Source of the DNA: GAS188 sp963794475 | GTDB taxonomy: Bacteria > Pseudomonadota > Alphaproteobacteria > Rhizobiales > Beijerinckiaceae | DNA length: 64,000 nt | Assembly (NCBI GenBank): GCA_963794475.1 | Contig: CAWCDW010000004.1 | Span: forward strand, 248,001-312,000 | Direction: 5' to 3' | In this document: positions 20,507 through 30,253 of the stretch, piece after piece | How positions within the stretch are numbered: position 1 is the first letter of the stretch | Layout of the letters: the number at the start of each line of letters is the position of its first letter | Notes under the pieces: generated by a model | Told to the model about the DNA's origin: nothing | Database searches by the model: none | The model's input: the letters and a program-made list of their open reading frames with translations, nothing else | Position numbers and translations under genes: made by a program

Positions 20507-21802
20507 ATGGCCAGACGAACCGGAAGCGCCGATCTCCCCCTGCATGGCGGGCAAGTGCCGAAATGGCTTGCCGATCGCATGACCAAGCTCGGCGCGGTGA
20601 TCACGCAGGCGATCGTCCACCATTACGGGCGCGATGAATTTCTCCGGCGGCTCGCGCATCCTTTCTGGTTTCAGGCCTTCGGGGCCGTGATGGGGATGGA
20701 TTGGCACTCCTCCGGGATCACCACGAGCGTGATCGGCGCGTTAAAACGAGGGCTTGCGCCGCTTTCGGGCGAAATCGGAATCCATGTTTGCGGGGGCCGC
20801 GGGAAACACTCACGCCGCACGCCGCAAGAGCTCAGCTCGATCGGCGAGCGCGTCGGAATCGACGGTGACGCCCTCGCGCGCGCCAGTAGGCTCGTCGCCA
20901 AGGTGGACAGCGCCGCCGTTCAGGACGGCTTCGACCTTTACCTCCACGGTTTCGTCGTGACCGACGATGGGCAATGGGTCGTCGTTCAGCAGGGGATGAA
21001 CGAAAGGAGTCGGCAAGCGCGGCGCTATCATTGGCGTTCGGAGGGCTTGAAGAGCTTCGTGGACGCGCCCCACGCCGCGATCGAAGGCGTGCGGCAAGGC
21101 AACATCGTCAATCTTACGGATCACCGGGCTTCAGCATCGCGCCTCGGCCAAGTCGAGCTTTTGCGCTCGCTTGCGCCCGACCGGATCGCGCGCGAAGCAT
21201 CGAGCCTGATTGCCGCCGCCGCCCCTCCCCGAGCGCCCGCGCCAAACGAGCAAGGCTTCCTTCCCCATCTCATCATGCCAGCCCATCACGAAGTCCGTGC
21301 GAGCGATGTCCTGGTTCGGCGTCTGCATGCGAGCTTTGCGGCGGCGGCCGATCGCGGGGCTCAGGATTTCACCGAGCTGCTCCTCGTTCCCGGGGTTGGC
21401 GCCCGCACGGTCGAGGCGCTCGCAATGGTCGCGGAAGTGGTCCACGGCGCGCCCTATCGCTTCGCCGATCCGGCGCGCTTCTCCTTCGCGCATGGCGGCA
21501 AGGATCGCCATCCTTTTCCCGTGCCGTTGAAGGTCTATGATCAAACGATCAGGGTGCTCAAATCGGCCGTGCTCAACGCCAAGCTCGGCCGGGGGGAGGA
21601 GCTGGCTGCGCTCAAGCGTCTCGACGATCAGGCACGCTGGCTCGACGGTCAGGTTTCAGGTCCGCCCGTCGAGGATGTGATCGCCCGAGAGCGGCAGGCG
21701 TCGCCTCTCTATGAGGGACGCAGCGTGTTCGGATGGGAAGCGGCGAGCGAAGAACGCTCAGGACCGGGATCACGGAAAGCTGCCGGTCGCCGGCCAGCGT
21801 GA
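20507..21802 (+). CDS. DUF763 domain protein
   Basis: 431 residues from ATG 20507 (MARRTGSADLPLHGGQVPKW). It contains the family signatures GMDWHSSGITTSV, HVCGGRGKHSRRTP and NERSRQARRYHW, and a helix-hairpin-helix-like segment FTELLLVPGVGARTVEALA that could bind DNA. The biochemical activity of DUF763 is not established. The last ~40 residues are charged and poorly conserved. Its position next to an ATP-dependent ligase suggests a DNA-processing role, but this is inference. Confidence 0.85.
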   Translation: MARRTGSADLPLHGGQVPKWLADRMTKLGAVITQAIVHHYGRDEFLRRLAHPFWFQAFGAVMGMDWHSSGITTSVIGALKRGLAPLSGEIGIHVCGGRGKHSRRTPQELSSIGERVGIDGDALARASRLVAKVDSAAVQDGFDLYLHGFVVTDDGQWVVVQQGMNERSRQARRYHWRSEGLKSFVDAPHAAIEGVRQGNIVNLTDHRASASRLGQVELLRSLAPDRIAREASSLIAAAAPPRAPAPNEQGFLPHLIMPAHHEVRASDVLVRRLHASFAAAADRGAQDFTELLLVPGVGARTVEALAMVAEVVHGAPYRFADPARFSFAHGGKDRHPFPVPLKVYDQTIRVLKSAVLNAKLGRGEELAALKRLDDQARWLDGQVSGPPVEDVIARERQASPLYEGRSVFGWEAASEERSGPGSRKAAGRRPA

Positions 21803-21824
21803 GCCGGCCGACGAATGCGAGCAA

Positions 21825-22682
21825 TCAGCGGCGTGACGCGCGGCTCCTGTCCCATCGCCAGAGATGCGAGGCGCCGAGGCCTTCGCGGTGCCGCCCGCCG
21901 GCGACAGCGGCGGACCAGGCAATCGCCGCGCCGATCAAAGCGGCCGCCGCCGCCATGAAGGCGATGATCACGGCCGAGCGGCGGGCACGAGCCACGTTGT
22001 CCTTCGACGCGGCAACGACCTCATCGACACGTCGCCCTGCATCGGCGGCGCTGAGGCCGGCGCGGCGACTCACGAGCCGCACGAGGTAATCGTGGTCGGG
22101 GGCCGTCATGCCGCTGTGGCTGTTGGCCGTGAGGAGAATGCGCGAGGCTTGGGCGCGGTCATAAGCGATGTTCGCTTCCGCGGGCGCGTCGCTGCGAAAC
22201 AGCCTGTCGAGATCGAAGGCAAGTAGATTTTCCCCCGCGCTTGCGCTCGGAGCGCTCGTCGACGACGGCGTCGTTGCACGGGAGCCGAGTTGAACCGCCC
22301 CGAACGCAATGAGCGACGCGAGAAGGATCGCCAAAGCCCAGGCAACGAGGCCATTCAACCCATCGCGGAACTCGCCTTCCTCGGTTGCTTCCATCACTTC
22401 CGGCGGGGCGGCGCGCGCGGCGATGTAGCCGGCGAGCCCGCTGCTGACGATCGAGGCGAAGAGGAGGAAGAGCCCCGTCAAAAGCACGAGCGCTGTCGAG
22501 GTGTCACGCCAGGTCGGCGAGGTCGAGCTCACAGCAAGGCCGATCGCCACCCCGAACCCGTTGACAACGGTCCCCACGGCGGCGCCCGCAATGGCGCCGC
22601 CGATGATCGCGCCGAAATTGAGATATCTGCGGACGCCAGTATCGGCGATAATGGCATCCTCCACGATCGTCGCTTCGCTCAT
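21825..22682 (-). CDS. Four-helix membrane protein of unknown function
   Basis: 285 residues. Hydrophobic segments lie at about 25-52, 66-92, 112-132 and 238-262. The first is rich in Gly/Ala (FGAIIGGAIAGAAVGTVV), like small-residue packing helices. Between the third and fourth lies a periplasmic or cytoplasmic domain of about 100 residues. It ends with a basic tail. It is preceded 41 bp upstream by a 24-residue hydrophobic peptide gene, so the two are probably co-transcribed. Confidence 0.75.
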   Translation of the reverse strand: MSEATIVEDAIIADTGVRRYLNFGAIIGGAIAGAAVGTVVNGFGVAIGLAVSSTSPTWRDTSTALVLLTGLFLLFASIVSSGLAGYIAARAAPPEVMEATEEGEFRDGLNGLVAWALAILLASLIAFGAVQLGSRATTPSSTSAPSASAGENLLAFDLDRLFRSDAPAEANIAYDRAQASRILLTANSHSGMTAPDHDYLVRLVSRRAGLSAADAGRRVDEVVAASKDNVARARRSAVIIAFMAAAAALIGAAIAWSAAVAGGRHREGLGASHLWRWDRSRASRR

Positions 22683-22723
22683 CGCGTCCTCGCTTCTCTA
22701 TCGGCTCAAGCGAACTTTCGGCT

Positions 22724-22798
22724 TCAGCGAAGACCGAAGAACGATAAAATCGCCATGATCACGACGATCAGACCGATGAGATAAATAAGCCCGTCCAC
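22724..22798 (-). CDS. 24-residue single-helix membrane peptide
   Basis: A GTG at 22798 is preceded by GCGGAGGTGACC (GGAGG, 5 nt spacing). The product begins VDGLIYLIGLIVV and ends SFFGLR: one transmembrane helix with an acidic N-terminus and a C-terminal Arg. Similar tiny peptides with a Y-L-G-L and SFFGLR pattern appear to be common in alphaproteobacteria (recollection, not searched). It is the likely first cistron upstream of the 285-residue membrane protein. Confidence 0.6.
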   Translation of the reverse strand: MDGLIYLIGLIVVIMAILSFFGLR

Positions 22799-23103
22799 GG
22801 TCACCTCCGCTTCAGCAATTTCCAATTCGACGGCTGAACGCTTTGTCTTCTCGAAAGTTCCAAACTTTCGATAGCTATCGATTTCATCAAAGCGGGTTGA
22901 TCGGCGCGTATTTCGCCACGGTGTTTGCCGAGATGTTCCAAGTACAGTCAGTTTATTGGTCGAGACTTATGAGCGTGCCCTTCGAGCTCCGGTTTTGCCG
23001 CTTCCGGCGAAACCGTTGCGACGGTCAGGCGGTTTGGTCTCGGCGCAGCGAGGGAGACGGAAGATGCCGATCGACTTGGCGGTGAACGCGAAGCCGCCCT
23101 TGG
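22799..23103. other. Divergent intergenic region before glgX
   Basis: No convincing gene. It should contain the promoters of the membrane-peptide operon (minus) and the trehalose operon (plus). An ATG at 23064 with a strong ribosome site (AGGGAGACGGAAG) opens a 19-codon frame that is out of phase with glgX. It may be the true glgX start separated by an extra base near 23110. Confidence 0.5.
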
Positions 23104-25359
23104 TTGCCGCTCCTCGTGGCTGACGAGCCTGCCTTGCTGCGCCCCTTGCGCCGATCGGAAGGGGGGCCAGGCGGTCATGCAAGGCGCACGCCCACCTCGC
23201 GCGCCTCGGGCCGAAAAATCGAAGAGGGAACGCCGCTGCCGCTGGGAGCGAATTGGGACGGGCGCGGGGTGAATTTTTCGCTTTTCTCGGCGCATGCAAG
23301 CGCGGTGGAGCTTTGCCTCTTCGATGCGGCGGGCCGGCGCGAGATCGAGCGCATCTTCCTGCCCTGCCGCACCAATCAGCTTTGGCACGCCTATGTGCCC
23401 GGCCTGCGACCCGGGCAGCTTTACGGCTATCGCGTTCACGGCCCTTATGACCCCAATCGCGGCCATCGTTTCAATCCGCAAAAGCTCTTGATCGACCCTT
23501 ATGCGCATTTGCTGCACGGCTCGATCCGCTGGCACGACGCGGTCTTCGGCTATCGGCTCGGCGCGCATCGGGCCGATCTCACGCCTGACCGCCGGGACAG
23601 CGCCCCGATGATGCCCAAATGCGTCGTGTGCGACCCGACGCATCATTGGGGCGATGATCGTCTGCCCCAGCATGCCATGCGCGACACCACGATCTACGAG
23701 GCCCATGTGAAAGGGCTCACCCAGCTTCACCCGAACCTTCCCGTGGCGGCGCGCGGCTCTTACGCCGCCTTGGGCCATCCCGACGTGATCGAGCACCTCG
23801 TCCAGCTCGGCATCACCACGCTCGAGCTCTTGCCGATCCAGAGCTTCGTCGACGATCGCTTCCTCGTGCAAAAAGGCCTGCGCAATTATTGGGGGTATTC
23901 GACGCTTTGTTATTTCGCGCCCGAGCCCCGCTATCTCGGCGAGGCTGGCGTCCTCGGGCTCAAGGCCGCCATCCGCTCGCTTCATGACGCCGGAATCGAG
24001 GTCGTGCTCGACGTCGTCTATAACCACACCGCGGAAGGCAATCACCTCGGGCCGACGCTGTCGTTCCGCGGCATCGACAATGCCGCCTACTACAAGCTCT
24101 CGCCGGATAATCCGCGCTATTGCTGGGATTCGACCGGAACCGGAAACACGCTGGATCTCAGCCATCCGCGCGTATTGCAGATGGCGCTCGATTCTCTGCG
24201 CCATTGGCGAACGATCTACCATGTCGACGGTTTCCGCTTCGATCTCGCTTCAACGCTGGCGCGCGACAAATTCGACGTGTCGCCTCACGCGGGCTTTCTG
24301 CGCGCCATCGCGCAAGACCCCGAGCTCGGCCGCGCCAAGCTCATCGCCGAGCCCTGGGACATCGGCAGCGGCGGCTATCGCCTCGGCGGCTTTCCGCCGG
24401 GATGGAGCGAATGGAACGATCGCTTCCGCGATACGGTACGCGCCTTGTGGCGCGGCGACCCTGGCAAGCTTCCGGAGCTTGCACGCGTGATCACCGGATC
24501 ACGCGAGATCTTCGAGCCCTCGGGACGCCACCCCTCGGCTTCGGTCAACTACGTCTGTTCGCACGACGGCTTCACGCTCGAAGATCTCGTGAGCTACGCC
24601 GAGCGCCACAATGAGGCGAATGGAGAGAACAACCAGGACGGCCACGGCAACAACCTCTCCTGGAACTGCGGTGCCGAAGGCGCAACGCAGGATCCGAAGA
24701 TCCTCGTCTTGCGCGCCCGCCAGAAGCGCAACCTCCTTGCGACGCTCCTTCTGTCGCAAGGCGTCCCGATGCTACTGATGGGCGATGAGCTCTCGCGGAC
24801 GCAGAAGGGCAATAACAATGCGTTCTGCCAGGATAACGAGACGAGCTGGCTCGATTGGAATTCGGCCGCGAGCGACCCCGATCTTGCGCCGTTCACGGCG
24901 GCGCTCTTGCATTTGCGCCGTCGCCACGAGGCCTTTCGGCGCCGGAGCTTTCTCACGGGCGAGCCAAAGCCCACGACTTTTAAGGACGCGACTTCCAAGT
25001 CCGCGGCTTCCCATCCTGCGAATTCGCTGAAGGACGTGTATTGGCTTGCGCCTGAAGCCCGGGAAATGACGCCGGATGATTGGAACGATGCCAATCGCCG
25101 CGCCCTCGGCGTGCAGATCGGCAATGATGCTCCTGACGGGGAACGCTTCCTCATTCTCATCAACGCGGCGACGGAAGCGCAAGAGTTCCGCCTGCACCAT
25201 GATTTTCCCGGTACGAGCTTTGCCTGCGTCTTCGACACGAGGGTGGCGAGCGGTGTGGCGACGGGAGCGCCGATCCTGCTTGCGCCCGGCGGCAGCGTTT
25301 CGCTCGAGGCGCGCTCGCTCATGCTTTTCCAGCACGTCGCGCAAGGGGTGCGCCCGTGA
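23104..25359 (+). CDS. glgX: Glycogen debranching enzyme GlgX/TreX
   Basis: GH13 isoamylase-type enzyme that cuts alpha-1,6 branches of glycogen and releases linear maltodextrins for TreY. The N-terminal CBM48-like domain starts at LPLGANWDGRGVNFSLFSAH. The catalytic barrel carries VDGFRFDLAS (nucleophile Asp), LIAEPWD (acid Glu) and CSHDGFTLEDL (stabilising Asp). Length 751, normal. The start is uncertain: a TTG at 23104 or a GTG at 23116, neither with a good ribosome site. The stop overlaps treZ (GTGA), giving translational coupling. Confidence 0.92.
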   Translation: MPLLVADEPALLRPLRRSEGGPGGHARRTPTSRASGRKIEEGTPLPLGANWDGRGVNFSLFSAHASAVELCLFDAAGRREIERIFLPCRTNQLWHAYVPGLRPGQLYGYRVHGPYDPNRGHRFNPQKLLIDPYAHLLHGSIRWHDAVFGYRLGAHRADLTPDRRDSAPMMPKCVVCDPTHHWGDDRLPQHAMRDTTIYEAHVKGLTQLHPNLPVAARGSYAALGHPDVIEHLVQLGITTLELLPIQSFVDDRFLVQKGLRNYWGYSTLCYFAPEPRYLGEAGVLGLKAAIRSLHDAGIEVVLDVVYNHTAEGNHLGPTLSFRGIDNAAYYKLSPDNPRYCWDSTGTGNTLDLSHPRVLQMALDSLRHWRTIYHVDGFRFDLASTLARDKFDVSPHAGFLRAIAQDPELGRAKLIAEPWDIGSGGYRLGGFPPGWSEWNDRFRDTVRALWRGDPGKLPELARVITGSREIFEPSGRHPSASVNYVCSHDGFTLEDLVSYAERHNEANGENNQDGHGNNLSWNCGAEGATQDPKILVLRARQKRNLLATLLLSQGVPMLLMGDELSRTQKGNNNAFCQDNETSWLDWNSAASDPDLAPFTAALLHLRRRHEAFRRRSFLTGEPKPTTFKDATSKSAASHPANSLKDVYWLAPEAREMTPDDWNDANRRALGVQIGNDAPDGERFLILINAATEAQEFRLHHDFPGTSFACVFDTRVASGVATGAPILLAPGGSVSLEARSLMLFQHVAQGVRP

Positions 25360-27173
25360 AGCGAGCCCACGCCATGCCCTTCGGTGCTGAGATCGTGCCG
25401 GAGGGAACGCGCTTCTCGCTCTGGGCGCCGACCGCGCGTGACGTTTCGCTTATCCTCGAGAATGAGGAATATCCGCTTCCCGATCTCGGAGACGGTTGGC
25501 GCGAGCTCACCTTGCCGCAAGCTCGCGCCGGCGCGCGCTATGCCTACAAAGTGGACCGGGGTCCGCCCGTTCCCGACCCCGCATCACGTTTTCAGCCCGA
25601 TGATGTGCAAGGGCGAAGCCTGGTCATCGACCCTCGCGCCTACGCATGGGCGGACGCGCAATGGCGCGGGCGGCCGTTTGAGGAAGCGGTCCTCTACGAG
25701 GTCCATATCGGCACGGCGACGCCCGAAGGAAGCTATGCGGCGCTGACGGATAAGCTCGCCGATCTCGCCGAGATCGGCGTGACGGCGGTCGAGCTTATGC
25801 CGCTCGCCGATTTTCCGGGGCACCGGAACTGGGGATATGACGGCGTGCTCCCCTACGCGCCCGATGCCGCTTACGGCACGCCCGATGAGCTCAAGCGCTT
25901 GATCAATCGCGCCCATGCGCTCGGCCTCATGGTGTTCATCGATGTCGTCTACAACCACTTCGGCCCATCGGGAAATCACCTCTCGCGATATGCGGGCGCA
26001 TTTTTCACCAAACGTCACGTCACGCCCTGGGGAGACGCCATCAATTTCGATGACGAGAACAGCCGATACGTCCGCGCCTTCTTTGTTCACAACGCGCTCT
26101 ACTGGCTCGAGGAGTTCCACGCGGATGGGCTTCGCTTCGATGCAGTCCATGCCATCAAAGATGAGAGCCGGACCCATGTGCTCGCCGAGATCGCATCGAG
26201 CGTACGGCAGCGATTTCCACAGCGCGAAATACACCTCGTTTTGGAAAATGACGCGAACGAGGCGCGCTGGCTCGAGCGCGACCCAAGCGGTCGCCCGCGC
26301 TTCTACACGGCGCAATGGAACGACGACTTCCACCACGCGTGGCACGCCCTGCTGACGGGAGAAAGCGAAGGCTATTACGGCGATTATGCCGATGACCTCG
26401 TGTCCCGCCTCGGACGCACGCTCGCCGAAGGCTTCGCCTACCAGGGTGAGGCTTCGGCGCATCGCGGCGGAAGCGCGAGGGGCGAGTATTCCGCCCATCT
26501 GCCGCCTTCGGCCTTCGTCGCCTTCCTGCAGAACCATGACCAGACGGGAAACCGGGCCTTCGGTGAGCGCCTCTCGCATCTCGCCGATCCGCTCAAGCTC
26601 TTGCTCGCGCGTGCCGTGCTCACGCTTTCGCCGCAGATTCCCTTGCTCTTCATGGGTGAGGAATGGGCTGCCTCCTCGCCCTTCTTGTTCTTCGTGGATT
26701 TCAGGGATGACCGCGAGCTCGCCGCGGCGGTACGGGACGGTCGCCGCCGGGAATTTGCTCGCTTCCGCGCCTTTGCGGATAGGTCAGTGGCCGAGACAAT
26801 TCCCGATCCGACCGCGCCATCGACCGCGTCGCAATCGGTTCTGCGTTGGGAGGAGCGGCGCGCTCGGCCGCATCGGGATGTGCTTACGGAAACAAAGGGA
26901 CTCCTCGGATTGCGACGCGCGGAAATCTTGCCGCTGACGAAAACGGGGTATCGCGGGGCGAAATGGAAGAGGCGCGCGGCGGCGGGGCTCGAGGTCTCCT
27001 GGCGATTTGAAGACGGAAGCCTCAGGCTCCTGGCCAATTTCGACGGCGCCCCGATTGCGATCGAGCGGCACGAGAAAGAACGCGCCTTGTGGGTGAGCCC
27101 GAGCGCCAAGCTCGACGAGGATCTGGCGCATCTGCCGAGCTGGTCCGGCATCGTGCTCAAGCAAAGCCCATGA
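25356..27173 (+). CDS. treZ: Malto-oligosyltrehalose trehalohydrolase TreZ
   Basis: Hydrolyses maltooligosyl-trehalose to release free trehalose, the last step of the TreY-TreZ route. The N-terminal domain (GTRFSLWAPTARDVSLIL) precedes a GH13 barrel with ADGLRFDAVHAI (nucleophile), LVLENDANEARWL (acid) and LQNHDQTGNRA (stabiliser). 605 residues, typical. The start is a GTG overlapping the glgX stop by 4 nt; an ATG at 25374 is an alternative. The stop overlaps treY, so glgX-treZ-treY form one tightly coupled operon for osmo- or desiccation protection. Confidence 0.94.
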   Translation: MKRAHAMPFGAEIVPEGTRFSLWAPTARDVSLILENEEYPLPDLGDGWRELTLPQARAGARYAYKVDRGPPVPDPASRFQPDDVQGRSLVIDPRAYAWADAQWRGRPFEEAVLYEVHIGTATPEGSYAALTDKLADLAEIGVTAVELMPLADFPGHRNWGYDGVLPYAPDAAYGTPDELKRLINRAHALGLMVFIDVVYNHFGPSGNHLSRYAGAFFTKRHVTPWGDAINFDDENSRYVRAFFVHNALYWLEEFHADGLRFDAVHAIKDESRTHVLAEIASSVRQRFPQREIHLVLENDANEARWLERDPSGRPRFYTAQWNDDFHHAWHALLTGESEGYYGDYADDLVSRLGRTLAEGFAYQGEASAHRGGSARGEYSAHLPPSAFVAFLQNHDQTGNRAFGERLSHLADPLKLLLARAVLTLSPQIPLLFMGEEWAASSPFLFFVDFRDDRELAAAVRDGRRREFARFRAFADRSVAETIPDPTAPSTASQSVLRWEERRARPHRDVLTETKGLLGLRRAEILPLTKTGYRGAKWKRRAAAGLEVSWRFEDGSLRLLANFDGAPIAIERHEKERALWVSPSAKLDEDLAHLPSWSGIVLKQSP

Positions 27174-30163
27174 AACGGCCGAGATCATCCCCCACGCACC
27201 ACCCTCGCGCGAAGAGCGTCGCGAGGACGAGCGGAAAGGGCGAGCCCCCGAAGGGCCAACCCCGCAAGCGTGTTGCCTCGGCGCCCGAGAACCGCTCCGC
27301 ACCCGCGCCGCCTTTGCCGGACCTTTCTCGGGACGCCGAGCCAAGCGAAGGCGGCGGCGCCCGGCAAAGGCTTGCCGGACCCCCTCCACGCGCCACCTAC
27401 CGCCTGCAATTCCAAAAGGACTTTACCTTCGAGGACGCCGCAGCCATCGTCCCCTATCTTGCAAGCCTCGGCGTCAGTCATGTGTACGCCTCGCCCATCC
27501 ACAAGGCTCGGCCGGGGTCGCTCCACGGCTATGATGTGGTCGATCATGCCGTCATCAATCCCGAGCTCGGCGGCGAAAAAGGGTTCCGCCGATTTTCCAA
27601 CGCTCTGCGCAAGCACGGGCTTCGTCTCATCCTCGATATCGTGCCCAATCATGTCGGCATCGGCGCCGACAATGAGTGGTGGCGGTCCGTGCTCGAATGG
27701 GGCGAGCTTTCGCGTTATGCGCGGGCCTTCGACATCGATTGGGAAAGGCTGGGAGCCAACCACAAGCTCGTGGTGCCTTTCCTGGGCAATCGCTATGGCG
27801 TGGCGCTCGAAAATGGCGAGCTCGCCCTCTCCTTCGACGTGAAAGAAGGAAGCTTCAGCGTCAGCCATTTCGAGCAGCGCTTTCCGCTTTGCCCGCCGAG
27901 CTACCCCATCATTCTCGACCGGGCCCTCGCAGCCTTGGAAGAGAGCGCGCCGCCGGCCGATATCCTCGCCATCAGTGAAAAACTGAGGCTCATGGGCGAA
28001 GAGAGCGTCGCGGAACGCCGCTACGGCTTTCCCGCCGATGCCGAAATCCTGAAACAAGAGCTTTCCCGCGCGATCGCGGGCTCGGACGCTCTCGGCCAGG
28101 CCATCGAGCGTGCCGTCACGCTCATCAACGGCACGGTCGGCGTGCCTGAAAGCTTCGGCACGCTGCATCGCCTGCTCGAAAGCCAATCCTATCGGCTCGC
28201 ACATTGGCGGGTCGCGGCGAGCGACATCAATTACCGGCGCTTTTTCGACATCAACGACCTTGCCGGGCTCCGCATCGAGGAAGACGAAGTCTTCGATCGG
28301 GTGCATAAAGCGGTATTCAGCCTCATTCGCGAAGGTGGCGTCGACGGGTTGCGCATCGATCACGTCGACGGCCTCGCCGATCCGGAGAAATATCTGCGCC
28401 GGCTGCAGGACGCAGTCGGCCCCCTCTTCGTCGCCGTCGAGAAGATTTTAGAGCCGGGGGAAAGCTTGAAGGATTGGCCGATCGCGGGCACCACCGGTTA
28501 CGACGTCTTGAACCTCATCGACGGCGTGTTGATCGACAAGGAAGCCGGCGCCGCCCTGCAGCGTATCTACCGCGCATTCACCGGCGTCGAAGGGAGCTAC
28601 CCTTCGCTGTTGCGGCAAGCGAAAGCCGATGTCCTCGAACAAGGCTTCGCGAGCGAGCTCGAGGCCCTCGTTTCCGATCTCAAACGCATTGCCGATGCCG
28701 ATCGGAAAACCCGCGACTACACGACCGTCGCGATCCGTGAGGCCTTGCGCGAGATCATCGCCCGTTTGCCCGTCTATCGCAGCTATATCGGCGAAGAGGG
28801 CCCTCATCCCGAAGACCGGCGATTGATCGAAACCACGATCGCCGGCGCCCAACGCCACAGCGGGCTGCCGGACCGTTCGGTGCACGCATTCATTGCCTCG
28901 ATAATCCTCGAAACTGCGGAAGCGCAAAGCCCGGGCGCGCCCGACGCTGAGCTCGTCCGCCGTTTCCGCCGCCGGTTTCAGCAGCTCACAGGGCCTGTCA
29001 TGGCGAAAGGTCTCGAGGACACGTTGTTTTACCGTTACGCGCCGCTGCTTTCTCGAAACGAGGTGGGAGGCGACCCGGGACATTTCGGCGTTGCCCCCGC
29101 CGAATTCCACGGCGCGAATGTGAAGCGGGAGCGGGAGTGGCCGCACACGATGATCGCGACCGCCACCCACGACACGAAGCGCGGCGAGGATGCGCGCGCG
29201 AGACTATCAGCGCTGTCGCAGCTTCCGGACGACTGGGCCGAGGCGCTTCGCCTGTGGCGCAAGATCGCGGCACGCCACCTCACACCCCTCGAGGGCGCCG
29301 AAGCTCCCGATGCCAATGATCAGATGCTCTTGTTGCAAGCGCTTCTCGGCGCCTGGCCGATCGAGCTCTTGGGCGGCAAACTGAAAGCGCAGGAGCTCGC
29401 CTCATTCGCGGCGCGGATGGAAGCCTTTCTGCTGAAGGCGCTGCGCGAGGCAAAGAGCAAGACGAGCTGGGTCAACCCGGACGACGCTTACGAATCCGCC
29501 GCGACACGCCTGCTGCAGAAGCTCCTCGAACCCGGCGGTCGGTTCCTTGGGGAGTTCGCGCCCTTTGCTCGCCGGCTCGCGAGCCTTGGCATGCTCACCA
29601 GCCTTGCGCAGACCGTGCTCAAATGCACACTCCCTGGCATTCCCGACATTTACCAGGGAACGGAATTCTGGGATTTCTCGCTCGTCGATCCCGATAATCG
29701 GCGCCTCGTGGATTACAAGGCGCGTGAGCGTGCCTTAAACCGGCGGGAGAGTGCCGATCGCTTGCTCGCGCGCTGGCCGGATGGGCGCATCAAGCAGCAC
29801 GTTCTCGCTTCGATTTTGCGCGATCGCGCCGCCGCCCCCGCCCTTTATGCCGAAGGCGATTATCGGCCGCTCGAGGCCAACGGCCCCAAACTTCGCCACG
29901 TGCTCTGCTTTCAGCGTTCGCTGCGAAATGATGCGTTCGTCGTCATCGTATCTCGCCTTCTCGGTGAGGTCATGGGCGCCGACGAGCTTCCCTCACCACG
30001 AATATGGGGCAAGACGAGCTTGCGGCTTCCGGAAGGTCAATGGCGCAATGTGATCACCGGCGAAGAATTTCGCGCCGAAGACTCGGAATTCCCGATTGGA
30101 GAGCTCTTCGCGACCTTACCGGTCGCGGTGCTGAGGTCGAAGCCAAGGACAGGGAGAGCGTGA
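27170..30163 (+). CDS. treY: Malto-oligosyltrehalose synthase TreY
   Basis: Isomerises the reducing-end alpha-1,4 bond of maltodextrins to alpha,alpha-1,1. GH13 signatures: LRLILDIVPNHVGIG, DGLRIDHVDGL (nucleophile), VAVEKIL (acid) and IATATHDTKRGEDARAR (stabiliser), with the family-specific GIPDIYQGTEFWDFSLVDPDNRR near the C-terminus. The ATG at 27170 overlaps the treZ stop (ATGA). At 997 residues it is longer than usual: residues 1-70 are a Pro/Arg/Lys-rich, probably disordered extension before ATYRLQFQKDF. That extension is unusual, and its role is unknown. Confidence 0.94.
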   Translation: MKRPRSSPTHHPRAKSVARTSGKGEPPKGQPRKRVASAPENRSAPAPPLPDLSRDAEPSEGGGARQRLAGPPPRATYRLQFQKDFTFEDAAAIVPYLASLGVSHVYASPIHKARPGSLHGYDVVDHAVINPELGGEKGFRRFSNALRKHGLRLILDIVPNHVGIGADNEWWRSVLEWGELSRYARAFDIDWERLGANHKLVVPFLGNRYGVALENGELALSFDVKEGSFSVSHFEQRFPLCPPSYPIILDRALAALEESAPPADILAISEKLRLMGEESVAERRYGFPADAEILKQELSRAIAGSDALGQAIERAVTLINGTVGVPESFGTLHRLLESQSYRLAHWRVAASDINYRRFFDINDLAGLRIEEDEVFDRVHKAVFSLIREGGVDGLRIDHVDGLADPEKYLRRLQDAVGPLFVAVEKILEPGESLKDWPIAGTTGYDVLNLIDGVLIDKEAGAALQRIYRAFTGVEGSYPSLLRQAKADVLEQGFASELEALVSDLKRIADADRKTRDYTTVAIREALREIIARLPVYRSYIGEEGPHPEDRRLIETTIAGAQRHSGLPDRSVHAFIASIILETAEAQSPGAPDAELVRRFRRRFQQLTGPVMAKGLEDTLFYRYAPLLSRNEVGGDPGHFGVAPAEFHGANVKREREWPHTMIATATHDTKRGEDARARLSALSQLPDDWAEALRLWRKIAARHLTPLEGAEAPDANDQMLLLQALLGAWPIELLGGKLKAQELASFAARMEAFLLKALREAKSKTSWVNPDDAYESAATRLLQKLLEPGGRFLGEFAPFARRLASLGMLTSLAQTVLKCTLPGIPDIYQGTEFWDFSLVDPDNRRLVDYKARERALNRRESADRLLARWPDGRIKQHVLASILRDRAAAPALYAEGDYRPLEANGPKLRHVLCFQRSLRNDAFVVIVSRLLGEVMGADELPSPRIWGKTSLRLPEGQWRNVITGEEFRAEDSEFPIGELFATLPVAVLRSKPRTGRA

Positions 30164-30253
30164 AGGCGAGCGCGCCGAAAGGAACTCGGCAGGGCGGCGT
30201 TTGGTTTTCACTCCGTCCCGTTCCAAATCCCGATCCATGAGGCCGATCAATTC

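Noticed and set aside
22843..23085. 80-codon frame upstream of glgX
   Set aside because: No ribosome site, no domain, odd composition rich in Arg, Phe and Cys.
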